DNA from: Chondrilla cf. caribensis
Lineage: Eukaryota; Porifera; Demospongiae; Chondrillida; Chondrillidae
NCBI GenBank assembly: GCA_964020155.1
Contig: OZ026553.1
Span: forward strand, 4,044,009 to 4,108,008
Direction of reading: 5' to 3'
DNA: 64,000 nucleotides
Within the stretch, counting starts at the first letter, position 1, and the number at the start of each line of letters is the position of its first letter. The notes below the pieces were generated by a model, which saw nothing but the letters and a program-made list of their open reading frames with translations, was not told where the DNA came from and ran no database searches. Both the position numbers and the translations under genes were made by a program. This document shows, in pieces, positions 1-46,635 of this stretch.

Positions 1-24
1 GTGTGCGTGTGTGTAAATGTGTCT

Positions 25-28
<4 letters not shown>

Positions 29-82
<54 letters not shown>
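29..82. repeat. (CA)n microsatellite
   Basis: Uninterrupted CA run near the window start; the surrounding 83-570 shows no gene I can support. Confidence 0.95.
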
Positions 83-84
<2 letters not shown>

Positions 85-573
85 CAAGCTGTTATGGAAA
101 CATTTTGCATGTACAAATGAAAAGACAATTGCACCAAACACACACTACACATGTCACAAATGTCCTCTTTCCCTTTTTCAAACACCATCAGTTTATCTAG
201 ATGGTAGTCACAGATCACAAATGGTAAAGGAACGCACAACAGCCCAGATCATGCTCCAAGTTGACAATCACCAATAAAACCTCAATTACAAGCCATTAAC
301 CATGAAAAAACTGCCAAGTAACAAACACCCCTTACATCATACACCAAGGGATCACAGGAGAAAACATACAAGTGTAACACACGCCCCAACACCTGGAGTG
401 ACCGAAGGGTTATGCAGGGTAACCAGGAGTATTTAAAAACCATTGTAACAATGAGAATATTGGAATCTATGGTAACAGTGAGTATGCTTGAACCCATAGT
501 AATGGCATCCACAGTACCAGTGTGTGAGTGAATCCTGATAGGTGTGGGTTCTCCACAGGTCAACACGCTATAC

Positions 574-1222
<649 letters not shown>

Positions 1223-1279
1223 CTGCAGAGACATACAAGTAAAACAAACTCCATATCAAATACAAAAATTCACATATAA

Positions 1280-1456
1280 ATACATAATATACGTATGATG
1301 CATGTACATACACTATATTAAATGGTACACATACGTACATGCATATACATATGTACGTATGTAGGCATCATATAAATACATAATATATGATGCATGTACA
1401 TACACTATATTAAATGGTACACATATGTACATGCATATACATATGTACGTATATAC
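1280..1456. repeat. two ~97-bp direct repeats rich in TACGTA palindromes
   Basis: A block beginning acataatata and containing gatgcatgtacatacac and ggtacacat occurs twice, at about 1281 and 1378. Confidence 0.8.
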
Positions 1457-2099
1457 GCATACACATACTTATAGTGAGTATGTAGACTATGTAATACTGT
1501 ACACACACAGTTTGTGGATGCTGTGTGCGGCAAAGAAATTGATTAAAATGGGTTGTCCTTACAGCAACAAACCAAGAAAAGAATATCAATTTCTCCCAGC
1601 TAATGACAGGAGGTGAACTTTGAACTTTGCACCTCGGTCTTCTGAAGTGAATTCCTAGGAGGAGCTAATGAATTCCCCCTGTCCCCTGAAAATCATTTCC
1701 CCTGTTAATGAGGATCATTTGACAATATCTAATTTGTTCTGTCAGGTCCAGCGGGTTCAGTCTACAGGTGATGTCAACATGAGGTCAGATAACAGCGGTT
1801 TGAGTCATCCAGACAGGTGACCAACCAGACAGGTGACGGCTCTCGAGGAACATGATTACATGTACCCGCATGCACAGCTGAAGGAACATGTCTATGCACA
1901 CATGTAGTAGCAGGTGGTTCAGAAGCCTAGCTGGAGTATTTCCGTACATGGTACCTTACTGTCCTCTGTACAGTACTAGGTGACCCACAACCTTCACTGC
2001 AGTACCAGGTGACCTATAACCATCCCTACGGTACCACGTGACCTTCAGCCTCTTTGCAGGACAATAGACTGCTAACCCTCAACACAACGAAGGTGATTC

Positions 2100-2335
2100 C
2101 AACCCTGTACGTACGTACTGTATACACACACTCACACACTGTGCATACTGTATAATATTATACATATACACCATACACACACTCATAAACTGTAAACATA
2201 ACACATATGAACACACACTGTATATACTGTATATACGTGTATACCATTTACACACTCATACACTGTATACATAATACGAACACACACTGTACATACTGTG
2301 TGTACATTCTCATATACTATACACACTCATAGGGT
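2100..2335. repeat. degenerate CACACACTGTATA-type tandem repeat
   Basis: Phrases such as 'cacacactgta' and 'cactcata' recur about every 40-60 bp. The 1457-2100 stretch upstream holds no recognisable gene. Confidence 0.55.
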
Positions 2336-2647
2336 GTCCAGCAGCGTGACCAGTCTCCAGTTATGGCATCAACACCAACTGGTCATGTTCCACTGCATTC
2401 CATGCATGCTGACACATTGTGCCCAAGCAGGGGAGTAACCATGGAAACAAAACATGCTCATGCCATGGATGCATCTGCCAACAAACATTGTTCGGCTTGA
2501 GCAAGAGTGAATACCGTTGAAATAGTCTAACTGGCTTAGTAAGTACTTTGAAGGGCACACCAAATCTGCACTTCTTATCAGAGGTACTTGCTATCAGTAC
2601 TGGTTGACATAGTGTACATGAGCTGAGACTGAGTGAGGTGTACTCAC

Positions 2648-2865
2648 TAACCAGGAGTATGTACTAACCAGGAGTATGTACTAACCAGGAGTATGTACTA
2701 GCCAGGAGTGTGTACTAACCAGGAGCGTGTACTAACCAGGAGTATGTACTAGCCAGGAGTGTGTACTAACCAGGAGTGTGTACTAACCAGGAGAATGTAC
2801 CAACCAGGAGTATGTACTAATTAGAAGTGTGTACTAGCCAGGAGTGTGCACAAACCAGGAGTATT
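2648..2865. repeat. 17-bp minisatellite (ctaaccaggagtatgta)
   Basis: About 13 copies with substitutions; 2866-3330 has no supported feature. Confidence 0.9.
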
Positions 2866-3334
2866 GCTATGCAAGTTGCACTGTACTTACACAATACATG
2901 TGATAACTCCGACTGGACTACAATAAACAGTATAAGTCCACACCACACTGAAGTCTAGGGTTAACTATCCACTGATATTCATTGAAAGGTTTTACCCCAA
3001 GGCGAGAAACTGCTAGATCAGCAGCTCTCAAAGGGTGAGTTATGCAATCAGACAGGTTTGTGTAAACAACTGTGCAAACACTTATCAGCTGATGGGAAGG
3101 GCAAAGCTATGAATATCGTTACGATAAGATGACTTCAGAATACCCAATGGCATAATGGCTACAGGGGGGAGCGAAGTACAGCTTCCCCCAGTGTGGAAAT
3201 CAACAAAATTTGTCATAACTTTACATATATTACGTGTATGCATGTAGGTATGTATGCATTAACAGGTGCAAGAAATGAAAAAAAAACTCCCATTCAATTA
3301 CAAGAGATTCTGATAAAGGTATTGATTCGGGTCA

Positions 3335-3566
3335 TGTTGTGTGTACTGTAGCAGTGTGTGTATTGTGTGTACTGTAGCAGTGTGTGTATTGTGTGTATTG
3401 TAGCAGTGTGTGTATTGTGTGTACTGTAGCAGTGTGTGTATTGTGTGTACTGTAGCAGTGTGTGTATTGTGTATATTGTAGCAGTGTGTGTATTGTGTGT
3501 ACTGTAGCAGTGTGTGTATTGTGTGTACTGTAGCAGTGTGTGCATTGTGAGTACTGCAGCAGTGTG
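3335..3566. repeat. 26-bp minisatellite (gtagcagtgtgtgtatt...)
   Basis: About nine copies with 26-bp spacing measured between gtagcag motifs; open reading frames here are by-products. Confidence 0.9.
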
Positions 3567-4249
3567 TGTCCTATTGTATGCACAGACAGACAGTTACAAC
3601 TGTTTTTGGAATGAATGTTTCAATGCGTGCATTACTTTTGGTCACTCACACAAGTCCGGAAGAGTTGGGTCTAGGTTGTGCGGGGGCGGGTGGATCAGAA
3701 TCTGCCGAGTCACTTTGGGAAAACAGACGGCAGCAGCTACACAACAGTCTGCAGGGGGAATCCCCAGGGACAGAGATGAAGCATTGTTAGGAAGGGCAGA
3801 GTGTACCATGTAGGGAGGGAGGTGAGGTGGTCGTCCAAACCTGCTCACCACAGACCTCAAATAAACATGCACATACACATGAATAACCATAGAGTGGTTC
3901 AGTGGGAAACACGTCACATTTTTGTGGCGCTGGATTTTTGGAAAACACACAACATTTGCCTGAAGACCTGTTTTAGTAACACCTCTTCATTACAAGCCTC
4001 TAAACTGAGGAAATCTCTACAACGAGGGCACCATTCTGTGTACTGGTGTAGTACTGTAGTGTATCAAACCTACAAATGTAATAAGGACTGACATTCAGGT
4101 CTCAAGGTGTCCTCAATAGTGAGCTACTGCTGTATACAGTACACACACACAACATGTTTAGACCACTTCCAGGACTTGATGCTTGCTATGGAATACAAGG
4201 TGTGTCCCAATACCCCCAAAATTGGCAAAATGTCAAGTAAATCGAAGTC

Positions 4250-4640
4250 AACAGATGACCCCAATCACAATACAAATTCTCTATAAAGACCGCCAAAGGG
4301 ATCAAGATGTGCTGGGCTTTGTAGACAGGTGGTCTTTATATAGATGTGCCTTAAATGTATCATACCGGATGGTTCAGTAGTGGTTACTTGAGTCAGGGGG
4401 TTCTTATGTACAGGTGGGCTGTAGTATAGGCATCCCTACATGTACATTACAAGAGGCTCAGTGTATCTATATACAGATCACCTGTCCCACTACTATTAAA
4501 CTATCCAGTACCTCAACTCCACTATGTATGTACATTGAGGTATACTCCTATGTATATATGGACAACCTGTCTACAGAGACCACCATTTCTTGGTCACCTG
4601 GGTGGTCTTCATAGACAGGTTCCACTGGGCACAATTCTGG
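4250..4640. repeat. dispersed 'gaccacc...tctttatatagaggt' repeat fragments
   Basis: Degenerate sequence of the same kind recurs at 19733-19932, 24201-24560, 28180-28370 and 29190-29250, so it is a dispersed family. 3570-4250 shows nothing I can support. Confidence 0.6.
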
Positions 4641-4903
4641 TCTACCACATGAAGTTTATCAAGTGTTTCAAATCTGATGCAAGCCCCCATTCTCACCAGA
4701 TGATCTAGTCCAAGGGGGTATTGGGTGACAGCCACACACACACCACATACACACAGATGTGATCACAGAAGTGAAACAGTATATGGCCACAGGGTACAAG
4801 ATATCTTCGTGTACAAAGATTCCACTATGCAGCAGTCTGCTGTGACTTCACTGGGTTTGCCGAACTGAGAATACAGACACACATCCGTTACTAAACTATT
4901 ATT

Positions 4904-4940
4904 ACGTGTCCATTACTACTATTTGTAGTAATGGACACGT
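4904..4940. repeat. perfect 16-bp inverted repeat, 5-bp loop
   Basis: ACGTGTCCATTACTAC / GTAGTAATGGACACGT with loop tattt. Confidence 0.85.
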
Positions 4941-5127
4941 CTCGTATTTAACCAGATGAACTAGTATGTAGCAGACACACACATATGAACTGGGTAGCCT
5001 ATAGTACACACGGAGCACAGAGACACACATGCAATACTGAGTGGCATCGAGTATTATGTACTGGTGTACACGGACAACACCAATACAAACATTTGATCAC
5101 GTCAGGGATCTATTGTTACTGCTACAC

Positions 5128-5900
5128 ATGGACCACAGAGACACACAGCTAATACTAAGCCACATCAAGTATTACTGGCACACAGACCACAGACACACAC
5201 AGCTAATACTAAGCCACATCAAGTATTACTGGGACACAAAGACCACAGAGACACACAGCTAATACTAAGCCACATCAAGTATTACTGGCACACGGATCAC
5301 AGAGACACACAGCTAATACTAAGCCACATCAAGTATTACTGGCACACAGACCACAGACACACACAGCTAATACTAAGCCACATCAAGTATTACTGGCACA
5401 TGGACCACAGAGACACACAGCTAATACTAAGCCACATCAAGTATTACTGCCACACGGACCACAGACACACACAGCTAATACTAAGCCACATCAAGTATTA
5501 CTGCCACACGGACCACAGACACACAGCTAATACTAAGCCACATCAAGTATTACTGGCACACGGATCACAGAGACACACAGCTAATACTAAGCCACATCAA
5601 GTATTACTGGCACACAGACCACAGACACACACAGCTAATACTAAGCCACATCAAGTATTACTGGCACATGGACCACAGAGACACACAGCTAATACTAAGC
5701 CACATCAAGTATTACTGGCACACGGACCACAGAGACACACAGCTAATACTAAGCCACATCAAGTATTACTGGCACACGGACCGCAGAGACACACAGCTAA
5801 TACTAAGCCACATCAAGTATTACTGGCACACGGACCGCAGAGACACACAGCTAATACTAAGCCACATCAAGTATTACTGGCACACGGATCACAGAGATAC
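5128..5900. repeat. ~54-56-bp minisatellite (agctaatactaagccacatc core)
   Basis: About 14 copies. Two recurring variants (gaccacagagacacac and gaccacagacacacac) are mixed along the array, suggesting higher-order duplication. Confidence 0.92.
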
Positions 5901-5937
5901 ATACACTTTTGTGTACAGCAAAACCTGTGCTCAGTGA

Positions 5938-7521
5938 TTAGTGATTTTCTAACATATTCAATTGCCTACTAGCGGTCACCACACAATAGGTGTGATCGGG
6001 AGCATTGTTGTCCCAGAAGAGGGAAGGCTTCATCGCTGGTCTCAGTTACAGTAGAAGGTTTCAAGTGTACATAGCTCTGGTACATTCGTTAATTCGTAAC
6101 ATACATACATTCACACACACATACATACATGCATAAGATACATACACGCATATACGTATATATGTACATACATACCTACAGTGTACATCATACGTACACA
6201 CATTCATAAGATCACATATATACAGCTCAAACATGTAAATACAGGGTGTTCCTTATCATTTACCTCTTCACATAATATATACACTGTCCCTCTACAGGCA
6301 AGTACACAAGTAGTAGAAGGCATTGAATACAGGTAATAAATGTACATAAAGGGGGGGGGGAGTGTTGCTATGCTACTCACGTGAGTCCACCGGTGTTTGG
6401 GCTCGGCCGGGTTGGAGGAGGACGGACGGGATCCCTCGTGTGACCGTGGGGACGTGGAGGACCGTACAGCTTGCGAACATGAATCTTGTCCAATTCAGAG
6501 ATCTCCTCATTCTTTTCAATACCCCGAGGAAAGCCATCTCCCTTGATCCAATCTGGAGGGAAACTGTAAAGGAAAAGAGATAAATCCTTTGAATACACCA
6601 CAGAAGTGAGATGTTTCATTCCTTGGTGATGTCCAATGTTGGACACGGTTGCTTGTACATACAAACTGTATCCTCTTATGATCAAGTACAGGATTGCACA
6701 ATCCCACGCGATATTGCATAACCTCACCTGTAGTGCATTATGCTCTTGGGGTCCCACTCCGTCCCGTTGAAATCGCTTCTTTTGAACCGCTGGAAGAAAT
6801 TCTTCTCAATGCGTTCCATGTTCCAGAAATTTGGAGGTCCCATCATCTCCTCAATCACCTTGTCCCTGTTCCACTCGAACCCCCGATCGAAGGGAGACTG
6901 GTGTTCGTGAATGAGTCCCATGGTGTGCCCGAACTCATGCAACACGGTGCCCTTGTCTAAGAAACCCAGGTTCATGGTCTGCGACTCTCTCGGGATATAC
7001 TTTGAATCAGACCCGATGTAGGCCCACGACCCCATTCCCTCCTTGAAGTCAACTCGGATGTCGCTCTTAGCAGCGTCGTCAACCTTGTGCCACTGGATAG
7101 CACAATAGTCACTCCACTCACTTGCCCACTGGAGGATTTGGCTCTCCTGTGGGTGCTGGACCATGAAGAACACGTAGAGGTCGTCCTTGTGCCAAAGTTT
7201 GTTCAGGTTCCCCACTGCGTCCAATGGGGCAATGAGTTCAACATCGTCCGGGACCCCGGGGGGCGGGGGCGGAGGTTTCACGAAGTGTTCGTCTTGGGGC
7301 AAAATCCTCTCGAAGCAAACCTGTAGCATTAATCAACCCAGACAAAACATTCAATGTATTAACACAAGTGAAGGGAGGAGGGCACATAACATGACGTATC
7401 TACAAGTATTTTGAGGATAAAACAATGGAAAGGAGCTAACCTTTCCGGGGTGGTCACATATATTCTTGGGTTTTACTCCTTCGAGGTCAGGTTTGACTTC
7501 TTTTTGTTCGGTCGTGGCCAT
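5938..7521 (-). CDS. zinc metalloprotease, astacin/ZnMc-like (M12 clan MA)
   Basis: Minus-strand model: ATG at 7521; exons 7521..7441, 7320..6728, 6563..6377. This gives 286 aa if the TGA at 6379..6377 is used. The zinc-binding motif HEFGHTMGLIHEH carries ligands H155, H159 and H165 and catalytic E156. SIMHY with the Met-turn methionine M222 is restored exactly by joining exons 2 and 3, which confirms that intron. A poly-proline linker sits near residues 42-48. No signal peptide is visible (it starts MATTEQKE), unlike secreted animal astacins, so it may act inside the cell or use an upstream exon. The TGA overlaps a perfect donor (CAC|GTGAGT). Using it joins in phase to a possible last exon 6040..5938 that reads NNAPDHTYCVV and stops at TAA. 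The stretch GPPRPHGHTRDPVRPPPTRP before the stop is proline-rich. Family assignment is secure; the C-terminus is not. Confidence 0.8.
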
Positions 7522-7700
7522 CTCGTCAGAATCTTTCCTGAAGGAGATGGAAGAGGAAGGGAAGAGGGGGTCACGTGGTTCAGCACAAAATGGCCACCGA
7601 TTGTCGAGTCATTAGATGTGTGTGCATCCTTAGATATATGCTTTAATTCAGTCAAATTGAGATAATAGCATTCGTTTCGTATTAATTATTTGTATGTTAA
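7522..7700. promoter_or_regulatory. presumed bidirectional promoter
   Basis: 179 bp separate the start codons of the minus-strand metalloprotease and the plus-strand basic protein. I see no TATA box. The inference of a shared promoter rests only on the head-to-head spacing. Confidence 0.4.
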
Positions 7701-8837
7701 ATGCCTCCGAAAGCACGAAAGAGAAGAAAAAAAGACAGTCTACCACAAGAAAAGAAACCTAAAAGCAGCTCCAATAGAGGTAAACAGGAAAGAGTAGAAC
7801 AAACGGATGTTCGTACTTGTGAAACCAATGAGAGTGGTAGCAATGATAAGTCACAGTTATTGTCAGATGTAATATGCTCTGACGAGTTAACGTTTGAGGT
7901 GGACACACTGAAAGGAGTTCACAATGTTCAAGACGATCCAGAAGGAGATGAAGAGGATAGTGGAAAGGTTGTCGTTGTCATGAGGAACAAGACCAGTTCA
8001 GAAAAGGAGAAAGCTAGACAGGCGAGACTGAAACAACTCGCTGAATACAACAAAAGAGAAGCAAGCCTCGCCAGAAAAGAAAGATACAATAGGAGGTGTG
8101 TTGTAATAGATTTGTTGTAGGCATTGTTGAAAATGTCTCTCATGCATTTCGTTTGTAACTACTCAACTGAATTCACCTTTTGACGCAGTACATAAATGGA
8201 AATAGTTGTATTTTGATATTATTTTGTGCATGTTTGTGATGCATAGTACTAGTGGCAGTGATGATCAAATTGGGAGATCGTCTGATCCATTATTTTAACA
8301 CAATCAAACTCATTTGCCGAATGGTGGGAAATACGGCATGCAGCTAGTGTGGCAAGCATTGTGAATGAGTTACGTACAATTGCAAATCTGCTATTTTGGT
8401 CTATTTGATTTCTACTTTACTTGTTTTTTTCGTAAAGGTACGGCGTTGAAAGTCAACTGCCAACTGTAGATGAAGATAAGGAAGCTGGGAGAAAGGTGCA
8501 GTGGAGAAGAGACAGTCAGTTGGTCACTGTGCACTGTATTGATTCAGCTGCAGAGGATAATGGAAATGGGAAGGACACCAACACTGGAAATGGGAACAAC
8601 ACTAGAATTGAAGACGGGGACAGTACTGGTGTTGAGAGTGAAACTGGACATGCCACTCAACCTGGGGTAGTGGATGAACATGAACTACCAGCCAGCGAGG
8701 ACGTAACATTCAACACCCATAGTGGACCCGTAACTGGAGACAACCCACACAGAGAAACATTGAAGAAAACCAGACTGGGGAAGAGTAAACGTGTGAATAT
8801 GACAAAATCAAGACGCAAGAAAGATGATCCACTATAA
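7701..8837 (+). CDS. basic, charged nuclear-type protein of unknown function
   Basis: Two exons, 7701..8095 and 8438..8837, joined in phase 2 (AG|gtgtgt ... cgtaaag|G), give 264 aa. The first in-frame ATG is used. The N-terminus (PPKARKRRKKDS) and the C-terminus (SKRVNMTKSRRKKDD) are strongly basic and resemble nuclear localisation signals. Residues about 94-132 are rich in K, R, E and A (ARQARLKQLAEYNKREASLA) and would form a charged helix. Just after the splice, GRKVQWRRDSQLVTVH is the most structured-looking segment; its KVQW resembles a PP1-docking RVxF motif, which is only a suggestion. The remainder is acidic, Asn/Gly-rich and probably disordered. I do not recognise the family. Confidence 0.7.
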
Positions 8838-9501
8838 CTTTGAGAAGACACATCGTCAACCATTTGTCCGTTCTGTTTCAAATACACTGTGACGACATCT
8901 GTTTCTAAGTGCTGTAGTCAGTGTACTCAATAATGCACCAGCCTGTCTTGTGTGGTGTCCACATGATAGATTTCTCACACCCCCACGATTGGCTGATTGA
9001 TTTTAGTCAGCATCAAGGAATGCATGAGTTACCATTATTGGTGTATTATGATAGGATGTGTATGCTGTGTTTCAATTTTTGTCAGTAGGTGGGTGACATA
9101 TTGACCCTGTTGCCCTTCTTATCTTACTAATAAGATATTTGATGTAATAACTGGAACTGCTAGCAATGGTGCTTTATCAATCCTGTCATTGTTAATTGGG
9201 ACGTGCGTGAGGGGGTGTTTTGTGTTACTGGAAATGGAATACAGGAAGATTGCATATTGGGCATGCCAACTCCACCCCCTGTCACGAACATCACCATCCC
9301 TGTGGCCACCTGTCTCGACATAAAGCGTGTGTGTGTGTGTGTTTGTGTTTGTGTTTTGTGTGTCGGTCTGTGTGTGTTTGTGTGTATGTGTTCTGTGTGT
9401 ATGTCTGTGTGTGTTTGTGTGTATATGTTCTGTGTGTATGTGTGTGTGTGTTTGTGTGTCAGTGTGTGTTCTCTCTGTGTGTGTGTTTGTATGTATATGT
9501 T

Positions 9502-9534
<33 letters not shown>

Positions 9535-9535
9535 C

Positions 9536-9602
<67 letters not shown>

Positions 9603-10795
9603 ATGAGGAATGTGTTCTATGCAGAAACTGGATACTGTGAAGAAGCCGACTTTGGTTAGTCCGTGCTTCACATTCAATGTGAAGAAAATGCTGAAAAAAA
9701 GCCTCTTTCAAACTCCTCATCCCACGGCTTTCAGTGGTTGCTTCATGATAGAGGTGGTACTTTTTCTCCAACAGTACACCAGGATATTATATAAAACTAA
9801 AATAAATAGACTGACGTAAGTGATGGGCTGTTCCTCCCACAAATTTTGATTTCACCACAGCATACGTCATTCGCGCAGTCTGCTTGTTCCCAATGCTCCC
9901 TGGTTATGGGTAATTGTTGTCAAAAATACAAAACTACCACATGAAATAGCTACCTACATGTACAGAAGCACCTGTACCTAATCTGAATACACTGCATATA
10001 AGCTATGCAGTGCTCCATAGTGTGTGATATACTGTGTGCTCACATCTTCACAGTATCTGTAGCTATATATGTTGTGTGTACACGTTAGCTTATGCTATCA
10101 ATAAGCAGTTCAGCAGTGAATATTGTGTGATACACAATACACATTATGTGAATTATAATGGATGAGATACCTGCCACTGGTGTATGACCATGTGCACAGG
10201 GAAACATCACAAACTCCACCAGATCCTAACAAACACCGTGCATGGATGTTGTATGTGACAGATACGGGAACCAATATCATTGGTTCTTGAAACCTCTTGC
10301 CGGAGCAAATTTAGATTCTTCCCAATTTGAACCAGAGATACTTCTTGGAAGCATGACCAGAGGTTTGGTGGAGTAAAACTAAACTAACTTCCCGCTCCAC
10401 CAAGTGTTCTTTTCGATCACAATCCGTGTAGTGGGCGTGCATACCAGCGTATCTCCTAACCTCAAGATCACGTTTTGACATAACGAAATGAGGCGTGTGT
10501 GGTGTGCAACAGTTGCACGTCGGTAATGATATTCATTGCCTATAACGATATTCATAGCGGAACGCCCTGCCTAATAGGGATTATAAGTGCTGGTCAGGAC
10601 TGCATATTTATCAGGCTTTCTTGCAGGCAAGAACTTAGTAGTAGTTGCTGACGTGTTAGGTGTAGCTAGCTGTAATTCTAACTCTAACGCTATCTAGCTT
10701 GCGATCACTTGTATCTAAGACAAACCTCTGCCACTCTACGACATTGATTCAATTTTCTTTTCTGATTACTACCTTTTTCAATACTTTCCGTGAAA
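8838..10795. other. intergenic region with (TG)n at 9318-9600
   Basis: A degenerate TG/TC tract with a (TC)9 run at about 9503-9522 and pure (TG)n at 9539-9600. No other gene is supported in the interval. The last ~200 bp is probably promoter and 5' UTR of the WT1-like gene. Confidence 0.7.
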
Positions 10796-12085
<1,290 letters not shown>

Positions 12086-12240
12086 TCCTCTCCAACACTT
12101 GTTGTGGAAACCACTCTCCGGGGATCTCCTCAGTATGTAGGCTAGGCTAAAGGCAGGGTCCATTCGTAGACGTAAGTAACTCCCTAACCATAGGTTCCAT
12201 AAATGTAGGTCCTAAACTTCGTAGTTACAGCAACTAAAGT

Positions 12241-12246
12241 AATAAA
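12241..12246 (+). promoter_or_regulatory. AATAAA polyadenylation signal of the WT1-like gene
   Basis: First AATAAA after the stop codon, 156 bp downstream, in an AT-rich 3' UTR. Confidence 0.5.
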
Positions 12247-13143
12247 ATGTCAATAGGACAGTATTAATGGAATAGTTAATGTGTACTTTAATTAACAGTA
12301 TAACTACTTGTAGGTAATTTTTATACTTTGCATGTCTCGTAAAGATATAACTGTAGTCATGTAATAAGTTAGATATTAATGCTACTGTAAGTTATAACTT
12401 AATGAAAGAATTTAATATGTAGTTTTGTAACTTTTTTTTCTGCTACACTACTTTGATTCATGCCATTCATTCAAATCACATGTACTGCTGTGCTTACCTC
12501 TTAAGACTCAGTACTTTATAATTTGTCTATTTGTTTAACACATGAATTTGTAAATTATCCTCAAAATGTAATGATATTTGAGTACCTCGAATGAGGTGCT
12601 ATCCTAGTGAACAAATGTCGATTGCATGCAATTTGAATAGAGATATGAAATGGAAGCATAATAGTTAGCTTGGATGAAGGACTGGGTACTTTACACATAG
12701 TATAGTAGGTTGTTGCTTTAACCCTTAGCTTTCAAATGATGCAGCTGACGACCAGCTACGATAGGCTACGTAATTGTCATGTTGGGTGACATCATTGCAC
12801 CTTGATGTTTACATAAATACCAAAATGGGTTGTCTGGTTCTGAGAAAGCCCAGCCCACACATGTAACATTAGTCTATTCACAAGGTTCAATGAATATCGG
12901 ATACATTCTTTGGATGACTAGGCCAGCAGAGTATACCTGACTCATCAGCAAGTATTGTAGAAATTTTAAACTTCATGCTTGTGCTTGCATACTAGCATGT
13001 TCTATTTTGAGGAGGTTATGCAAACACACGTGTGCACACAACGCAGCGGAATATCATGCACTAGGCACATAACACACACCGCACACTACCTTCACATACA
13101 TTGCGTACGGTATAGTACCTTCACACTAGATGCAATACACACC

Positions 13144-13194
<51 letters not shown>

Positions 13195-14674
13195 CACACA
13201 CACATACACACACACCTTGGCACGCTAATTGTAAAACAGTACACATTTACAACCACACACATATACATACAATTAACCTAGTGGTATACGTATGTCAAGC
13301 TAAGTGCATATGAAATTCATCAAGCATACCATCATGTTTCAGCAACTAAGTGCCTGCAACAAAATAAACTGGAAACAATTACTCCACACAAACAAACTGC
13401 ACATACACCTGGCTCCCCCCTGTAATTTTGAAAATGTCTAATTGTGTACTTAGCACCGTTTGTTGCAGCAAGTGGGGGTAGAGGTCTAACCAACAAGTGT
13501 TCTAGTACTGTTTTCATACTTCCAGGCATCCTACGCTCATCTGTTGTTCTAAAGCTATCATTGAGCACCTTGAGGAATGCTGACCAAATAAGGTTTGATG
13601 TTACTGCGTGACAGGGGTTTGGTCATGTGATAGGCTCACCAGTATGTACATCTCTGAAGAAAGAATGTACAGCTGTATAACATTATACGTGACTCATGCA
13701 GTATCAAATGGCATTTGTATTGTCGAGCGATCATCGGATATATACCATGCATGCATGCATGTTATAGATTGGAGAAAACGGAAGCAGTGTGATAGACTGA
13801 ATGCAGAACATCGCAGAGAATAGTAACAAGTTTAAATGTAGATAACAGTACAACACTGATTCTGATACACTCTGTGACTGCACAACTATTTTAGGGTGTA
13901 CACACTCTTATACAATTGGAAGCTTTTCATATGTACTCCTACACACAGTAATTGCATTAGCCACAACTGTAGCTTGGTTACAATGGTGTAGAGATGTGGA
14001 ACCTTTATAGGTAATGATACATTTAGTGCAGAGAATTCTTGCAGTGTTCACAGCGAGTGGATATGTATATACCTAGCTGGATGTTGAATTCGATCCAGAC
14101 AGGAGACAATAAAAATTAATATCTTGTAGTGATTGTGTGTACATGTTATTCTGAAAATCTCCAAGTTTGTAGGTGTGGTACAAACATGACACACAGACCA
14201 GGAGAATGCATCCATACTTCGGAGTACAAGCATACTAGACTATCCCAGCACATGTCCAGTGTTACAGGGGAAATGGATAAATTAGTACCAATGTACTGAA
14301 GCAATTGGCTGTTTGACAGCTAGCAACTTTTGTCGGAGCATTGGCTGAATGCAATGTATAGTGTGTGTACACGGTCTGTGATGGGGTTCTGGTCCTCATT
14401 ATATCCCTGGACATCTACCGGGGTGATGTAACCATAGATACTCTATGTTAACGGAAAGTATCTATGGTTTAGAGTGTCCCTCAAGTGATTCGGTTCTCAT
14501 GAAAGAGGACACGTCGGGCCTTTGTAACGCGACTGTGTTTGTGGGGATTCAGGATATTCTCACTCAATTACGAAGCCACCAGCCTCCTTGGAAAAAAAGT
14601 TATCACACCGGCTGCGGAGATGACAAACCTCCATGATCAGCGATTTAGTGTTACACGTGACTTGTTCAGCAAAA
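12247..14674. other. intergenic region, WT1-like 3' flank to ARM gene
   Basis: AT-rich, with a CA tract at 13139-13215. A 13-bp inverted repeat (aaccatagatact / agtatctatggtt, about 14430-14470) sits about 200 bp before the ARM start. No coding potential recognised. Confidence 0.6.
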
Positions 14675-35864
<21,190 letters not shown>

Positions 35865-35989
35865 ATCCTGTTAGGTTTATAAAGAGTTCACCCGACACGG
35901 TATCATCCAAACGCGTTAACAATGCGTTATTTTTATTATTTTTCGTGTGTCTTCGTTTCATTTCCCCGCCTTTTCATGCTGTACGAAAG

Positions 35990-46555
<10,566 letters not shown>

Positions 46556-46629
46556 TGTCTCGTGTCATGTACATCCAACTGCCTGCAGCTAGCAAAACCA
46601 AGTAAAGTAACTTAATACATGCATGATTG

Positions 46630-46635
46630 AATAAA
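46630..46635 (+). promoter_or_regulatory. AATAAA polyadenylation signal, Tectonic copy 1
   Basis: 75 bp after the stop; the same signal and flanks recur after the other two copies of the last exon. Confidence 0.6.

Noticed and set aside
5128..5900. CRISPR-like array
   Set aside because: Units are contiguous with no unique spacers, in an intron-rich animal genome; it is an ordinary minisatellite.
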